From Hyphomonadaceae bacterium (lineage in GTDB: Bacteria > Pseudomonadota > Alphaproteobacteria > Caulobacterales > Hyphomonadaceae): a stretch of DNA of 64,000 nt. The notes beneath the pieces are model-generated. The model was not told the DNA's origin, did no database searches, and saw only the letters and a program-made list of their open reading frames with translations. The stretch covers positions 1 through 64,000 of the forward strand of contig JAUYPV010000054.1 in the NCBI GenBank assembly GCA_030697555.1, written 5' to 3'. Of the stretch, positions 1 through 10,995 are shown in pieces (within the stretch, counting starts at the first letter, position 1; every line of letters starts with the position of its first letter). The position numbers and the translations under genes are program-made.

Positions 1-1363
<1,363 letters not shown>

Positions 1364-1367
<4 letters not shown>

Positions 1368-2614
1368 GATTTCCCTCCTGCTGCCGGCGTACCCAGCGTT
1401 GCGCGCTGGACGTCCGGCTGCCGCGTCAGCGTGACCTGTTCGACGACCCCGTGATGGGTTTCAAAGCGGACATCGATGGCGAGCGCCTGCGGATGCTTGG
1501 GCAACACGACGATGCGCTCGCCGTCTGACAGCGACGCGACCTCGCCCTGGCGCAGGCCCTGATCGCCGACCCGCAGGCCTGACTGGCCCGCGGCTCTTAC
1601 ACAGAGCGCGCCGTTCTGGACGAAGAGGTCGAAATGCCGGCGCGAGATTTCCTCGCTAAGCGCAGCGTTGAGGGCGCCGCCGGCGTCACGGACGACAAGG
1701 CGAGCGTCATTGACGCCGCCGCGCGACTTGATGCGCGAACGCCCCAGAGCAAGCAGGCCGTCAGGCGTGAGGATCGGCCCGGGCGGTCCCGCTTCGTCGC
1801 TGCTGAACCCTTTCCAGGCGAGGCGTACGGTTCGGTCGACGCGGCCGACCTGCGGGTCGCCCCGCAGTCCCCGGGCGCGCTCGAAGCCGTCGGCGCGCGT
1901 TAGCGCCAGCGGCGAGGGCGCGGTGGTAGCCGAATCCTGGTCGCCCCGGCCACGGTCCTCGCCTTCGATCCGGATCGGCGCGTAGACGGTGTGACCTGCG
2001 CCGGCCGTTTCCCCGCCAGCGACATGGATCGTCTGGTTGACGACAACCTTGCCGTCATCCTCGACGCCGATCTCCAGGTTGGCCGCGACAGCGAAAATTT
2101 CCTCTCGCCAGCGGCTGCGGCTGGCGGCGACCAGGATCACTTCCAGACCCTGGCGGCCGGTTTGCTGCAGCGGTTGCGTCTGGAGCGTCCACGGCGCGCT
2201 CTGTCCGGCGTCGAGGCGCTCCCAGGGCAGCTCCTGCTGCTTGCGCTCGCCGGCGCCCTGCCGGACCCAGAATTCCGTGATGAAGAGAGCCCGGCCATGC
2301 GCGCCTGCGTTGGCGACAATGAGCGGAAGCGTCATCGCGGCGCCGACTTTCGCACGCCGCGCCGCGCCTGAGTCGAGATAGAGTTCGAGATTGAAGCAGG
2401 AGGGACAGAAGCCGCTCGCGTCCACCAAGCCGCCGCACTCCTCGTAGGCTGAGCAGCGCAGCAGAAGGCTGCCGCATTCCGCGCAGAACACCGCATCGGC
2501 CGCCGCCGCGGCGCTTGCCTGGCAGCACGCGGGCCGGGAGTGAGCCGCCGCAAGGCTGGCGCCGGTCCGGCCGGCGGCGCTGCGTGCTGCTATGGGAGGA
2601 ACGGAGCGAGGCAT
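1364..2614 (-). CDS. FHA-domain protein with N-terminal cysteine-rich zinc ribbon
   Basis: 416-residue cytoplasmic protein. Residues about 44-74 contain CAEC, CSAYEEC and CPSC, a zinc-ribbon-like cluster. The middle (about 95-240) is beta-rich and unassigned. Residues about 300-390 look like a forkhead-associated domain, with ALGRSR, then EISRRHF and later NGALCV and LSDGERIVV; the GR...S-R-H pattern forms the phosphothreonine pocket in this family. It lies 1 nt after the SPFH gene and overlaps the kinase start by 4 nt, so the three are co-transcribed. The likely role is a phospho-dependent adaptor for the kinase; the partner is inferred. The FHA call is good, the exact domain edges are not. 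Confidence 0.75.
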
Positions 2615-2615
2615 G

Positions 2616-4220
2616 TCAGGTGCGCAACTGATGGCCGCAGCCGGCGCAGAAGCGCGCCTTGGGCATGTTGGTGCGACCGCATTTGGGGCAGTCGATTTCG
2701 GCGACCGTGGTGGCTGCAGGCGAGCGGCCTGCCGCTTCGGCGGCCGACGCGGGCGCCGCGGCCTTGCCCCCGGCGCCGAAGGATACCCCCACCGCGCCGT
2801 CCATGCCCATCTGGAACATCGCCTTGGCCTGCTGCTCGGAGGAGACGCGGGCTTCCTTGGCTGCCTCGACCATCTCGCGCATCAGCGACATGGACTGGGC
2901 GCTGGAACTCCCTTGCGCGCGCGCCTGCTCGGCCAGCACCGCGGAGACCTCGGGGCTGAGCCCCGCCTGGGCGGCCAGAAGCTGTTCGGGCGACATGGTC
3001 GCCTTGATGCGCAGCAGATCGAGTTCGCTTTGCTGGCCCGTGCGGCTTAGCGCGATCTGGCGCTCGTGCTCGGCCTGACGATCCCGCTCGCGCTGGGCGG
3101 CGCGGCGCTCGTCCTCCTCGGCGTCTATCGAGGCGAGCGTGCGGATGTTGTTGGTCGCGTTGGTGTTGGCCGCCTGGTTGATTTCCAGGCGCGTCATCGC
3201 CTCGAGCTTCTCAAGATCGAGCTTCGTCCGGCGCTCGAGCGATTCGATTTCAAGCTCGATCTTGCGTATCGCGAGCTTGCGCTGCGTCAGGTCGACGATC
3301 TGTCCCGCCTCGGCCAGTTCGTTCTCGAACCGCGCCTGGCGCTCGTGCGACAGCGTCAGCACCTCGTGCTGGATCATCTCGAGCTCCTGCCGGCGCTGGG
3401 CGGCCTCGCGGAGGTCGACGAACTCGACTTCCTTCGAGAGGATCAGCTGGGCGAGTTCCTGCTCCTTGATGAGCGCGAACTTCTTGCTGTCGATGTCGGT
3501 GCGGATGCCGAACTCCGTCGCATCCTTGATGCGCTCGGCGTCGTGCATGGCGCGCTTGATCGCGATCTCGCGCTCGGCCTCGCCGCGGTCGGCGTCGGCG
3601 CGCTCCATCTCGGCCCGTTCGACCTGATTGACCGCCCATTCCATGGAGACGGCGTTGACGGTGAGGCCAAGACCCCCGACCACGCGCTCCACCTCGCGCA
3701 TGATATCGGCCTGGATCTTGTCCTGCAGGCCGACATTGCCGCGGAGGTCGCTCGCATCGTGGCGGGCGAGGGCGGCTTCCATGATCCGGTCGGACAGGTG
3801 AGGCCGGATGCGCTCGAGAATGTCCGCCCGCGACAGCGAGCGCCGGCCCGACATCATGCCGAGAATGTTCTGCGGCTGCTCGGGATCAATCTGGATCTCG
3901 ATGGCGGCGACGCCGACGATCTCGACCTTGTCCCGCGAGAGTCCGCGGAAGGTCTGGCGAACCTGGAAGGGCTTGAGATCGGCGATGAGAAGCCCGACAC
4001 TGGTCGAGCCGCCGATGATGCCCTTCAGCGAGTTGACGACGCCGCCGACCGAGAAGTGCGCGCCCTTATAGGCGTCGACGATCTTTCCATTGCGGAAGAG
4101 GATCGCGAGATAATCCTCGGGAACAGCGAAGCGCTTTTCGAGGATTCCCTGGAATTCCGACTGACGGACGAATTCGGCCACCAGGGAGGGATCGCTAACC
4201 AGGAGGGTCTTGCTGGACAT
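2616..4220 (-). CDS. SPFH/Band-7 domain protein with C-terminal zinc ribbon
   Basis: 534-residue protein. The N-terminal third (about 25-240) resembles the SPFH domain of the virion-core/YdjI-type subgroup, which forms membrane-associated oligomers. Residues about 200-400 are very rich in Glu, Arg and Lys and should form a long coiled coil. An Ala/Pro/Gly linker follows, and the protein ends in a zinc ribbon (CPKCGRTNMPKARFCAGCG). There is no signal peptide or clear membrane span. It is the first of three tightly packed genes (SPFH, FHA, kinase), with 1 nt to the next, and is probably the scaffold that the phospho-signalling proteins act on. That role is inferred from context. Confidence 0.85.
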   Translation of the reverse strand: MSSKTLLVSDPSLVAEFVRQSEFQGILEKRFAVPEDYLAILFRNGKIVDAYKGAHFSVGGVVNSLKGIIGGSTSVGLLIADLKPFQVRQTFRGLSRDKVEIVGVAAIEIQIDPEQPQNILGMMSGRRSLSRADILERIRPHLSDRIMEAALARHDASDLRGNVGLQDKIQADIMREVERVVGGLGLTVNAVSMEWAVNQVERAEMERADADRGEAEREIAIKRAMHDAERIKDATEFGIRTDIDSKKFALIKEQELAQLILSKEVEFVDLREAAQRRQELEMIQHEVLTLSHERQARFENELAEAGQIVDLTQRKLAIRKIELEIESLERRTKLDLEKLEAMTRLEINQAANTNATNNIRTLASIDAEEDERRAAQRERDRQAEHERQIALSRTGQQSELDLLRIKATMSPEQLLAAQAGLSPEVSAVLAEQARAQGSSSAQSMSLMREMVEAAKEARVSSEQQAKAMFQMGMDGAVGVSFGAGGKAAAPASAAEAAGRSPAATTVAEIDCPKCGRTNMPKARFCAGCGHQLRT

Positions 4221-4285
4221 GGAATGAGCTTTCTTGATTCAGGAGAGGACGGCTTGATTCAGGAAAGGATGGGGGCCGGGGCCGC

Positions 4286-4849
4286 TCACGCTTCCTCCTC
4301 CTCGGGCTTCCACTTCTTGTCGGTGAAGAAGGTCACGACGTAGTAGAGGATGACGACCGTGGCGACCGTGACGCCGATCGGGTGTTTCTGGACCAGCTCG
4401 ATGATGCGATCGCCGGCCGAGGCTTTCTCGAGCAGGCCGGTGATGTAGGTGACCTGGAAGACTGCGCCGGCGATCATCGTGGCGAGCGAGAACACCGACA
4501 TCAGCAGCGTCATCACGCGGATGAGCCGCTGGAAGGTGGTGAGCTGGGTGCGCGTCTTGCGGCTGGCGCGTTCGTTTTCGGCTTTCTCCGCCTTGTCGAG
4601 GTCGCGCTCGTAGGCGTCGCCGCGCTCCAGCGCTTCGCGGCGCTTCTTCGTGTCGCCATCGAGGAAGTCGGGCCGGGCGCTTGGCCTGATCTTCGCCGCC
4701 TGCACAGGCGTGAGGCCTGACGCGTTGCGGCGCATGGCGATGAAGATCACCGACGCCAGCCAGAGTACGGCAAACACCACCGTGCCCGTGAACAGCCAGT
4801 CGATCAGCGGCCAGTAGCGCTCGGGAATGCCTTCGAGGGTAGCTTGCAT
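4286..4849 (-). CDS. Small three-span membrane protein
   Basis: I do not recognise a named family. The ATG at 4849 is chosen because GGAG lies about 8 nt before it; an upstream in-frame start at 4996 would add a segment without coding character. The 187-residue protein has hydrophobic spans near residues 14-35, 110-133 and 155-175. Between spans 1 and 2 lies a charged cytoplasmic stretch rich in Lys, Glu and Arg (KKRREALERGDAYERDLDKA). The C-terminus is acidic. It precedes the SPFH gene by 65 nt on the same strand, so it may be the first gene of that operon and could anchor the SPFH assembly (inference). Confidence 0.7.
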   Translation of the reverse strand: MQATLEGIPERYWPLIDWLFTGTVVFAVLWLASVIFIAMRRNASGLTPVQAAKIRPSARPDFLDGDTKKRREALERGDAYERDLDKAEKAENERASRKTRTQLTTFQRLIRVMTLLMSVFSLATMIAGAVFQVTYITGLLEKASAGDRIIELVQKHPIGVTVATVVILYYVVTFFTDKKWKPEEEEA

Positions 4850-4966
4850 CGGCGTCGCTCCATTGGGTCTCACTTCCAATGGCGTGGCGGGGAGGGAAAA
4901 TGGGTCAGGGCGAATGCAATAAAGTCTTCGGCGCGTCCGTTTGAGAGACCGTCCTGCTGCTGTCTC

Positions 4967-4995
4967 TTGCGATAAGCGCGTGTTTCTATTATACA
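4967..4995 (+). promoter_or_regulatory. Candidate promoter of the ECF sigma/kinase pair
   Basis: TTGCGA at 4967-4972 and TATACA at 4990-4995 are separated by 17 nt, each matching the sigma-70 consensus at four of six positions. The start codon follows 28 nt later. The region is the divergent gap between the zinc-ribbon operon and the sigma factor gene, and it is locally AT-rich. It is a prediction from pattern only. Confidence 0.4.
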
Positions 4996-5022
4996 AATTC
5001 GACGGGACAGGGACGCCAGCTT

Positions 5023-5610
5023 ATGGCCGACGGAGCGCGCGACACCGCGAAGGAGCTGCTCGTCGCCTGGCGTGCCGGTGACCTCAAGGCCCGCGACACG
5101 CTGTTCAATCTCGTCTATCGCGAACTCGTCCAGGTGGCCGCGGCGCTGCTGCGAACCGACCGCAAGACTTCACTCAGTTCCGGCGACCTGGTCAGCGAAA
5201 CGGTGCTGCGCCTGATCGCGCTCGACCGTATCGAATGGCAGGATAAGGCCCATTTCCTTGCGCTGTCGGCCCGCGTGATGCGGCAGGTCCTGGTCGATCA
5301 GGCGCGACGCCGCGCGACGGATCGCCGCCAGCATCACAAGGTGACCTTGATCTCGCAGCTTGGCGCCCACGGCTCACTCGAGCTTGAGCTCGATCAGCTC
5401 GAGAAGGCGTTGATCCGCCTCGCCGCGATCGAGCCAAGGCATGCGGAAGTGGTGGAGCTGCGCTTCTTCGGCAACCTCACGCTTGAAGAAGTTGCCGAAG
5501 TGCTCGGCATGTCGGGTTCCACCGTCAAGCGAATCTGGCGCTCGTCGCGCGCCTGGCTGGTGTCCGCGTGCGGGCCCGATGGCAACGCGTTCGTACCCGT
5601 CGAGGTCTGA
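5023..5610 (+). CDS. ECF-type RNA polymerase sigma factor (Sigma70_ECF, PF07638-like)
   Basis: 195-residue sigma factor. Region 2 covers about residues 12-95 (DLVSETVLRLIALDRIEW, then an MRQVLVDQARRR block that should contact the -10 element). Region 4 covers about 125-180 with a helix-turn-helix (TLEEVAEVLGMSGSTVKRIW). The long basic RRRATDRRQHH linker and overall style match the subgroup usually encoded beside a Ser/Thr kinase rather than a classical anti-sigma factor. The kinase gene follows after 2 nt, so the pair is one operon. Its activity is probably controlled by that kinase (family knowledge plus context); target promoters are unknown. Confidence 0.9.
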   Translation: MADGARDTAKELLVAWRAGDLKARDTLFNLVYRELVQVAAALLRTDRKTSLSSGDLVSETVLRLIALDRIEWQDKAHFLALSARVMRQVLVDQARRRATDRRQHHKVTLISQLGAHGSLELELDQLEKALIRLAAIEPRHAEVVELRFFGNLTLEEVAEVLGMSGSTVKRIWRSSRAWLVSACGPDGNAFVPVEV

Positions 5611-5612
5611 CA

Positions 5613-8030
5613 ATGTCCGCCCGCGAGAGTCTCGGCGCCCGGGCGCTTGCCCTGTTCGAGGCCTCGCTGGAGACGCCCTCGCCGGAAAGGCGAGAGTGGA
5701 TCATCAACGCGGCTCGCCACGATCCGGCGCTCTCCTCGGCGGCCCTGTCGCTGCTCGAGGGCGACAAGCAGGCGGCTCGGCTGATGCCGACGGGCGGCTC
5801 CGCGCTCGCCGCTGAGATAGCGGACCCGCCGGAACGGATCGGGCCTTATCGCTTGCTTGAGCGCATCGGCGCCGGCGGCATGGGCGCCGTTTACCGCGGC
5901 CAGCGCGACGATGGCGCCTTCGAGCAGACGGTCGCCATCAAGATCATCCGCCCCGGGATACTGATGGGCGACCTGGTGGAGCGCTTCGTTCGCGAGCGGC
6001 GCATCCAGGCGGCGCTGCAGCATGCCAACATCGCGCGGCTCTATGATGGCGGGGCGCTGCCGGACGGCGCGCCCTACATGGTGATGGAGTTTGTCGACGG
6101 CGCGCCGATCCTGACACATGCGGATCGCGACGGGCTGTCGCCCAAGGCGCGCCTGCAGCTGTTCCGGGACGTGGTGGGGGCGGTGGCGCACGCACACCAG
6201 AACCTGATCGTCCATCGCGATCTTACGCCGAACAACGTCCTGGTGACACGCGATGGCGTGGTGAAGCTGATCGACTTCGGAATCTCGCGGCCGGAAACCG
6301 AGGCGGTCGCGGGCACGCCTGAGGTGCAGCTGTCTCACACGCCCGGCTATGCCGCGCCCGAACGCTCGAGCGCGAGCGTCGCGACGACTCTGGTCGACAT
6401 CTATTCACTCGGTATGCTGCTGGACGATCTCTGCCCGAAACCGCGTTCGCGCGACGTTGATGCGATTGTCGCAAAGGCGTCGGCGGCGGATCCGCGCGAG
6501 CGCTACGCTTCGGCCAGCGCGCTGTTCGAGGACGTCAACCGGACGCTGTCGGGCCGGGCGGTCGCAGCGCGGCGCGGCGAAACGTTCTATCCGGTGCTTG
6601 CTTTCGCCAAGCGGCATCCTCTGAGCGTCGGCGGGGCATTCGCCGCGGTGCTGGCGCTGTCGGGAGCACTCGTCGTCACAGCAACGCTCTACCAGCGCGC
6701 CGAAGAGGCGCGGGCGATCGAGCAGGCGCGATTCAACGATGTGCGCGGCATCTCGACCTTCATGATGAACGAACTCTATGACCGGATCGGCGAGCTGCCG
6801 CGGTCGACGCCGGCAAGGGCGCGGCTTGCCGAGGAGGCGCAGTTCTATCTCGACCGGCTCGCCGACTCCCGGCGGCGCGATGCGGCGCCGGATCTCGACC
6901 TGACATTGAACCTCGTCGAAGGCTACCGGCGCCTTGCCGAAGTGCGGGGCTCACCGTCGATACCCAATCTCGGCGACCGGGAGGGGGCCAAGGCAGCTTT
7001 CGCGGCCGCCCATGCGATCGCGGCGACGCTCGACCGTGGCGAGCTGGACAAGCGGATTGCAGATGGCGCAGCGCCTTCACCGCGCGAGACGCGGATCGCC
7101 TATGTGCTGGGACGGCTCGAGGAATCGGAGGCCGTGCTCGACTTCTATGGCGACTATCGGGCTGACCGGGCGCATGAGCGGCTCGACCGGGCGCGCGCTC
7201 AGCTTCTCGCGGCGAGCCGGGGCGGGGGGCTGGTCGAGCAGGTCGGGGCGACGTTCGCGCTCGCCGACAAGGTGGAGATCCTGTCGAAGACCGATCCTGC
7301 GAATGCGATCCTGCCGGGGCTGGTCGACCAGCTGGAGCGCGAGCTGGGCGAGATCGATCTTGATCATCCCGATCTTGGCGAGACCGAAGCACAACGGGCC
7401 CGCGGACTTGTCGCGCTGCTGCCCAAGGCGCGGGCCAACTATATCTATGCGGCGGGCGACAAGCCCGGCTCCGGGGTGGAGATCAGCAAGGCGATCGAGC
7501 AGTTCGGCGCGCTGGTGGCGGCCCATCCCGAGAACCGGCTCTATCTCAAGAATCTCTCGCTGATCTATGTCTGGCGGGCGGGGCTCTTCCTGGAGATGGA
7601 CGATGCGCCGAAGGCGACGGCCGATTACGACAAGGCCGTGGAAGTGCTCGAGAGGTTTGTCGTGCTCGATCCTGCCGACGACGAGGTCGAGGAGATGGAG
7701 ACCTATGTGCGCGGGTCGCGGGCTTTCTTCCGGGCGCTGATCCTAAAGGACCCGAAGGCATTGAAAGAGATGGCCGCGAATGCGGAGGCCAAGCGGCAGC
7801 GCGCGGAGGCGGACCCGGCGAGCCGGATGAAACGGCTCAACTACATTCTGGCGTTGCGGCCGCTGGGGGACGCCTACTGGAACCAGGACCGCGTGGCGGA
7901 TGCCTGCCGGAGCTACCGGCTGGCCAAGAGCGAGTACGACACGCTCGCGGCGGGGGCGCCGCTAAGCCACCGGGACGAGCAGAACGATTATGCCCTGGTG
8001 GTGGATGCGATCACTTACTGCAAGGCGTGA
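5613..8030 (+). CDS. Transmembrane Ser/Thr kinase with C-terminal TPR-like region
   Basis: 805 residues from ATG 5613, 2 nt after the sigma gene stop. Kinase domain about 76-335: GAGGMG loop, VAIK lysine K110, HRD at 201-203 and DFG at 221. The catalytic loop reads HRDLTPNN, so the usual Lys two residues after Asp203 is Thr205. A single membrane span lies near residues 338-360. The remaining ~440 residues are helical and should be periplasmic. Parts near 610-690 (AIEQFGALVAAHPENRLY, KATADYDKAVEVLERFVVL) resemble tetratricopeptide repeats. The pairing with an ECF sigma factor suggests a one-operon signalling unit in which the outer region senses and the kinase adjusts the sigma factor (inference). 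Confidence 0.88.
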   Translation: MSARESLGARALALFEASLETPSPERREWIINAARHDPALSSAALSLLEGDKQAARLMPTGGSALAAEIADPPERIGPYRLLERIGAGGMGAVYRGQRDDGAFEQTVAIKIIRPGILMGDLVERFVRERRIQAALQHANIARLYDGGALPDGAPYMVMEFVDGAPILTHADRDGLSPKARLQLFRDVVGAVAHAHQNLIVHRDLTPNNVLVTRDGVVKLIDFGISRPETEAVAGTPEVQLSHTPGYAAPERSSASVATTLVDIYSLGMLLDDLCPKPRSRDVDAIVAKASAADPRERYASASALFEDVNRTLSGRAVAARRGETFYPVLAFAKRHPLSVGGAFAAVLALSGALVVTATLYQRAEEARAIEQARFNDVRGISTFMMNELYDRIGELPRSTPARARLAEEAQFYLDRLADSRRRDAAPDLDLTLNLVEGYRRLAEVRGSPSIPNLGDREGAKAAFAAAHAIAATLDRGELDKRIADGAAPSPRETRIAYVLGRLEESEAVLDFYGDYRADRAHERLDRARAQLLAASRGGGLVEQVGATFALADKVEILSKTDPANAILPGLVDQLERELGEIDLDHPDLGETEAQRARGLVALLPKARANYIYAAGDKPGSGVEISKAIEQFGALVAAHPENRLYLKNLSLIYVWRAGLFLEMDDAPKATADYDKAVEVLERFVVLDPADDEVEEMETYVRGSRAFFRALILKDPKALKEMAANAEAKRQRAEADPASRMKRLNYILALRPLGDAYWNQDRVADACRSYRLAKSEYDTLAAGAPLSHRDEQNDYALVVDAITYCKA

Positions 8031-8040
8031 GGCTTACGGC

Positions 8041-9594
8041 TTACGGCAGCGGTTCGATGACGAATACCTCGCCGCCGATGTCGACGATGTACATATTGCC
8101 GTCCGTGTCGGTCCCGAAGGCGACGACCAAGTTGATCGAGCCTGCGTCCGGAGCAAACGCGGTGGTGCGCACGGTGAGGCTGGTCGACGGCAGGACGCTG
8201 CCGATCACCAGGTTGGCGATCGGGACAGACCACAGCGTGTTCGAGCCGAAATCGCCGAAGATGTACTGGCCCTGCAGGTCCTCGACCGGGCCGCGATAGA
8301 CCGCGCCGCCGGTGACGGTTGTTCCGACCGAGCGAACGTATTCGGTCACGGGCAGGGTGAACGCGGCGCCGTCGGCGCCGCCATTGTAGGCCAGCGATCC
8401 TTCGCGGCGGTCCCAGCCGAAATTGACGATGGCGGTCTGGGTGGCGGGCACCCGGTCCACCTCCTCGATCGCGCTCTGGCCGACATCGCCGATGAAGAGA
8501 TCGCCGCCGACGGCGTCGATGCTCATGCGGAACGGGTTGCGCAGGCCCATCGCGTAGATCTCCGGCAGTCCGCCGGTGGTCGCGAAGGGGTTCGTGGGGG
8601 GAATGGCGTAGTCGCGCGCGGCGTCGGCCGGGAAGGCGTCGGTCGCCGGGTTGATGCGCAGGATCTTGCCGAGCAGGCTCTGCGGATCCTGGGCCGTCTG
8701 CGGCGTGTTTCCGCCATCGCCGAGGCTGATGAGCAGGCGGCCGGCGGCGTCGAACGCCACTGTCCCGCCCTTGTGGTTGCCGGCGGACGGCTGGGCGACG
8801 GAGAGGATGGGGTCGGCGGTCGCCGTATCCGCCTGCGCCAGGTTCGTCGTCAGCGTCGTGTATTTCCTGATCTCGCTGGTGTTGGACGCCAACGGGTTCA
8901 TGTGGAGATAGACGGTGCGGTCGCTGAGGAAGTTGGGTGAGAACGCGATCGACAGCAGGCCCTTCTCGCCGCTGGTGTCGATCTGCGTCGAGATGTTGAG
9001 GAAGTCGGTCGCCTCGAAGGCGCCCGTCGAAGGATTGAGTACGCGAATGCGGCCACCCCGCTCCACGATGGCGACGCGGCCCGTGCCGTCCGGCAGCCCG
9101 GCTGCATAGATCGGAGCGCTGAGGCCGCTGGCGACGCGGCGGACGCGGAAGCCGCTGGCGACGTTGGTGACGGTGACGGCGACGTTCTGGGTGACGGTGC
9201 TGGCGCCATCGGAAGCCGTGACGCTGATGTCGTAGACGTTGTTGGCGCCGGCATCGGCCGGGGCCTCGAAGTCGGGCTGGGCGGCAAAACGGATTTCGCG
9301 TGTCACGGGATTCATGACGAAGCGCGCCGCGTCCGGCCCGCCTATCGTCGCGCCATAGGTGACGGTGTCGCCATTCGGATCGGTGGCGACCGGCCGGTAG
9401 ACGACGCCGATCGCGTTCTCACGCGTGCTGACCGCGGTGGGCGACGTGAACGTTGGCGGCGCAGCCGGCCCGGGCGGCGGCGATGTGGGCGGTGGAGGAG
9501 GCGGGGGCGGGCTGTAATCGCTGCCGCCGCCACACGAGGAAACCGTTACAGCGGCGAGAGCCGCTAGCAGACAGGCCCGCACGGCGCTGGTCAT
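8041..9594 (-). CDS. Secreted PQQ-type sugar dehydrogenase (GSDH family) with cadherin-like domain, lipoprotein
   Basis: 517 residues from ATG 9594, chosen for the GGAGG 8 nt upstream and because it starts the signal peptide directly. The lipobox SSC is followed by a GGGSDY spacer and a proline run (8 Pro then TSPPPGP). Residues about 45-145 resemble a cadherin-type repeat (VATDPNGDTVTY, ITVTASDG-like). Residues about 150-515 match the glucose/sorbosone dehydrogenase beta-propeller: LPDGTGRVAIVERGGRI, GLLSIAFSPNF, LLISLGDGG and ALRNPFR-like blades. The family oxidises aldoses or other alcohols using PQQ in the periplasm; the substrate here is unknown. It ends 11 nt after the convergent kinase gene. 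Confidence 0.85.
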   Translation of the reverse strand: MTSAVRACLLAALAAVTVSSCGGGSDYSPPPPPPPPTSPPPGPAAPPTFTSPTAVSTRENAIGVVYRPVATDPNGDTVTYGATIGGPDAARFVMNPVTREIRFAAQPDFEAPADAGANNVYDISVTASDGASTVTQNVAVTVTNVASGFRVRRVASGLSAPIYAAGLPDGTGRVAIVERGGRIRVLNPSTGAFEATDFLNISTQIDTSGEKGLLSIAFSPNFLSDRTVYLHMNPLASNTSEIRKYTTLTTNLAQADTATADPILSVAQPSAGNHKGGTVAFDAAGRLLISLGDGGNTPQTAQDPQSLLGKILRINPATDAFPADAARDYAIPPTNPFATTGGLPEIYAMGLRNPFRMSIDAVGGDLFIGDVGQSAIEEVDRVPATQTAIVNFGWDRREGSLAYNGGADGAAFTLPVTEYVRSVGTTVTGGAVYRGPVEDLQGQYIFGDFGSNTLWSVPIANLVIGSVLPSTSLTVRTTAFAPDAGSINLVVAFGTDTDGNMYIVDIGGEVFVIEPLP

Positions 9595-9800
9595 TGAAGC
9601 CTCCACGCTGAAGGGCGAGAGAGTAAGCCGCTTCACCGGAGCGTGAAGACCCGGAGGGGGTCGGTGTCGATTATATTTGCGAAGGAATTCAAACTGCAGG
9701 GTTCATCCCGTATAGAATGCGTACTAGAGAGTTTCCGTAATTTCCCTGTGGCGAGAATGGTCATGTCACCGCAGTCGGGTCAGGAGCAGCGGTAGCGAGC

Positions 9801-10895
9801 ATGTCGCCCCAGCCAGACCCACGGGCCGATCGCGGCGTGGCCGCGCGACAGCATGGCGCGAAACCGCCATCGGCTGTCGACAACAACTTCAACGCGCTGC
9901 GCCTGATGTTCGCTTTGATGGTCGCGGTCTATCACGCGATCCTGCTCCCCGGCGTGCCGGGCTGGAAGGTCCTTGAAGGCCCCACCAGCGTCATGGCCGA
10001 GGTCGGCGTGCAGGGCTTCTTCATGCTCTCGGGCTACCTTGTGTACGCCAGCCTCGAGCGGTCGTCCTCGCTGCGCCTCTACGCCGAGAAGCGCGTGAGG
10101 CGGCTTTATCCCGCCTACGCAACAGTCGTGATCGTATGCGCCGTAGCGGCTGTGGTGCTCGTCCCCGAGGCGCGCGCCAACCTCGCGGGCGTCGGCGGAT
10201 ATCTCGGCTGGAATCTCGTCTTCCTGAACTTCATGGCGCCCGACCTGCCCGGCGTTTTCCAGGCGAACCGATTCCACGAAGTGAATGGCGCGCTCTGGAC
10301 GCTGAAGATCGAGGTGATGTTCTACATCATCCTGCCGTTGCTGATCTGGTTGCTGCGGGCCGTCGGACGCATGCGTTGGGGGCTGATTATCCTGATCTAT
10401 GTCGGCGCCGAAGCATGGCGCTGGGGATTCGAAACGATGGACGGGAACGTGTCGCTGGGCGCAGAGATCGCGCGCCAGCTTCCCGGCCAGATGAGCTTCT
10501 TCATCACCGGCATCGCCTTCCGGATCAGCAGGCTGGACGTAAAGCGCCTGCAACTCGCGGGACTGATAGGGGCGGGCCTCCTGGTTCTGTCCCTGATGTT
10601 CCCGCTGGCCGAGCCGCTGCGGGCGGTCGGGCTGGGATCGGTGATGATCTTCCTGGCGACGGGGCAAAGCCGCGTGTTCGACGCGGCCAAATTCGGCGAT
10701 CTCTCTTACGGCCTCTATATCGTGCATTTCCCCATCATCCAGACGGCGATCGTGGCGGGACTGTTTGCATCCTCGCCTATGCTGGGCCTTGGCGTATCGT
10801 TGTTCATGGCTTTTGCGGCGGCGTTGGTGCTGTGGTGGCTGATCGAGCGTCCCGCCCTGCGGACCGACAGCGCCTACAGGGTCCATGGCCGTTAG
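9801..10895 (+). CDS. Acyltransferase 3 family membrane protein (OafA/NodX-like)
   Basis: 364 residues with about ten hydrophobic spans. The N-terminal block NALRLMFALMVAVYHAI carries the family's conserved histidine, and GFFMLSGYLVYASLER and KRVRRLYPAY match the next conserved blocks. WTLKIEVMFYIILPLL is the usual third motif. The C-terminus (SYGLYIVHFPIIQT, then LIERPAL) is also typical. Such proteins O-acetylate or O-acylate surface polysaccharides, moving acyl groups across the inner membrane. The next genes make GDP-mannose and epimerised UDP sugars, so an exopolysaccharide or O-antigen substrate is likely (inference). About 100 nt separate it from the next gene. Confidence 0.88.
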   Translation: MSPQPDPRADRGVAARQHGAKPPSAVDNNFNALRLMFALMVAVYHAILLPGVPGWKVLEGPTSVMAEVGVQGFFMLSGYLVYASLERSSSLRLYAEKRVRRLYPAYATVVIVCAVAAVVLVPEARANLAGVGGYLGWNLVFLNFMAPDLPGVFQANRFHEVNGALWTLKIEVMFYIILPLLIWLLRAVGRMRWGLIILIYVGAEAWRWGFETMDGNVSLGAEIARQLPGQMSFFITGIAFRISRLDVKRLQLAGLIGAGLLVLSLMFPLAEPLRAVGLGSVMIFLATGQSRVFDAAKFGDLSYGLYIVHFPIIQTAIVAGLFASSPMLGLGVSLFMAFAAALVLWWLIERPALRTDSAYRVHGR

Positions 10896-10995
10896 GAGGG
10901 CGCGCCTTAGATGAGCGGGCAGGAGATTGCCCGCGCCCATCCTTGCGCTGGGCCGAGGGGCCGATAGAACGGCAGCCAACTCAAGGAGCTCCAGT

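Noticed and set aside
3066-4343. 425-codon plus-strand open frame antisense to the SPFH gene
   Set aside because: It mirrors the codon pattern of the real gene, has Leu/Asp/Arg-biased composition, no ribosome site and no recognisable domain. Similar long antisense frames at 9780-11081, 11050-12135, 25687-26688 and 31007-32398 were rejected for the same reason.
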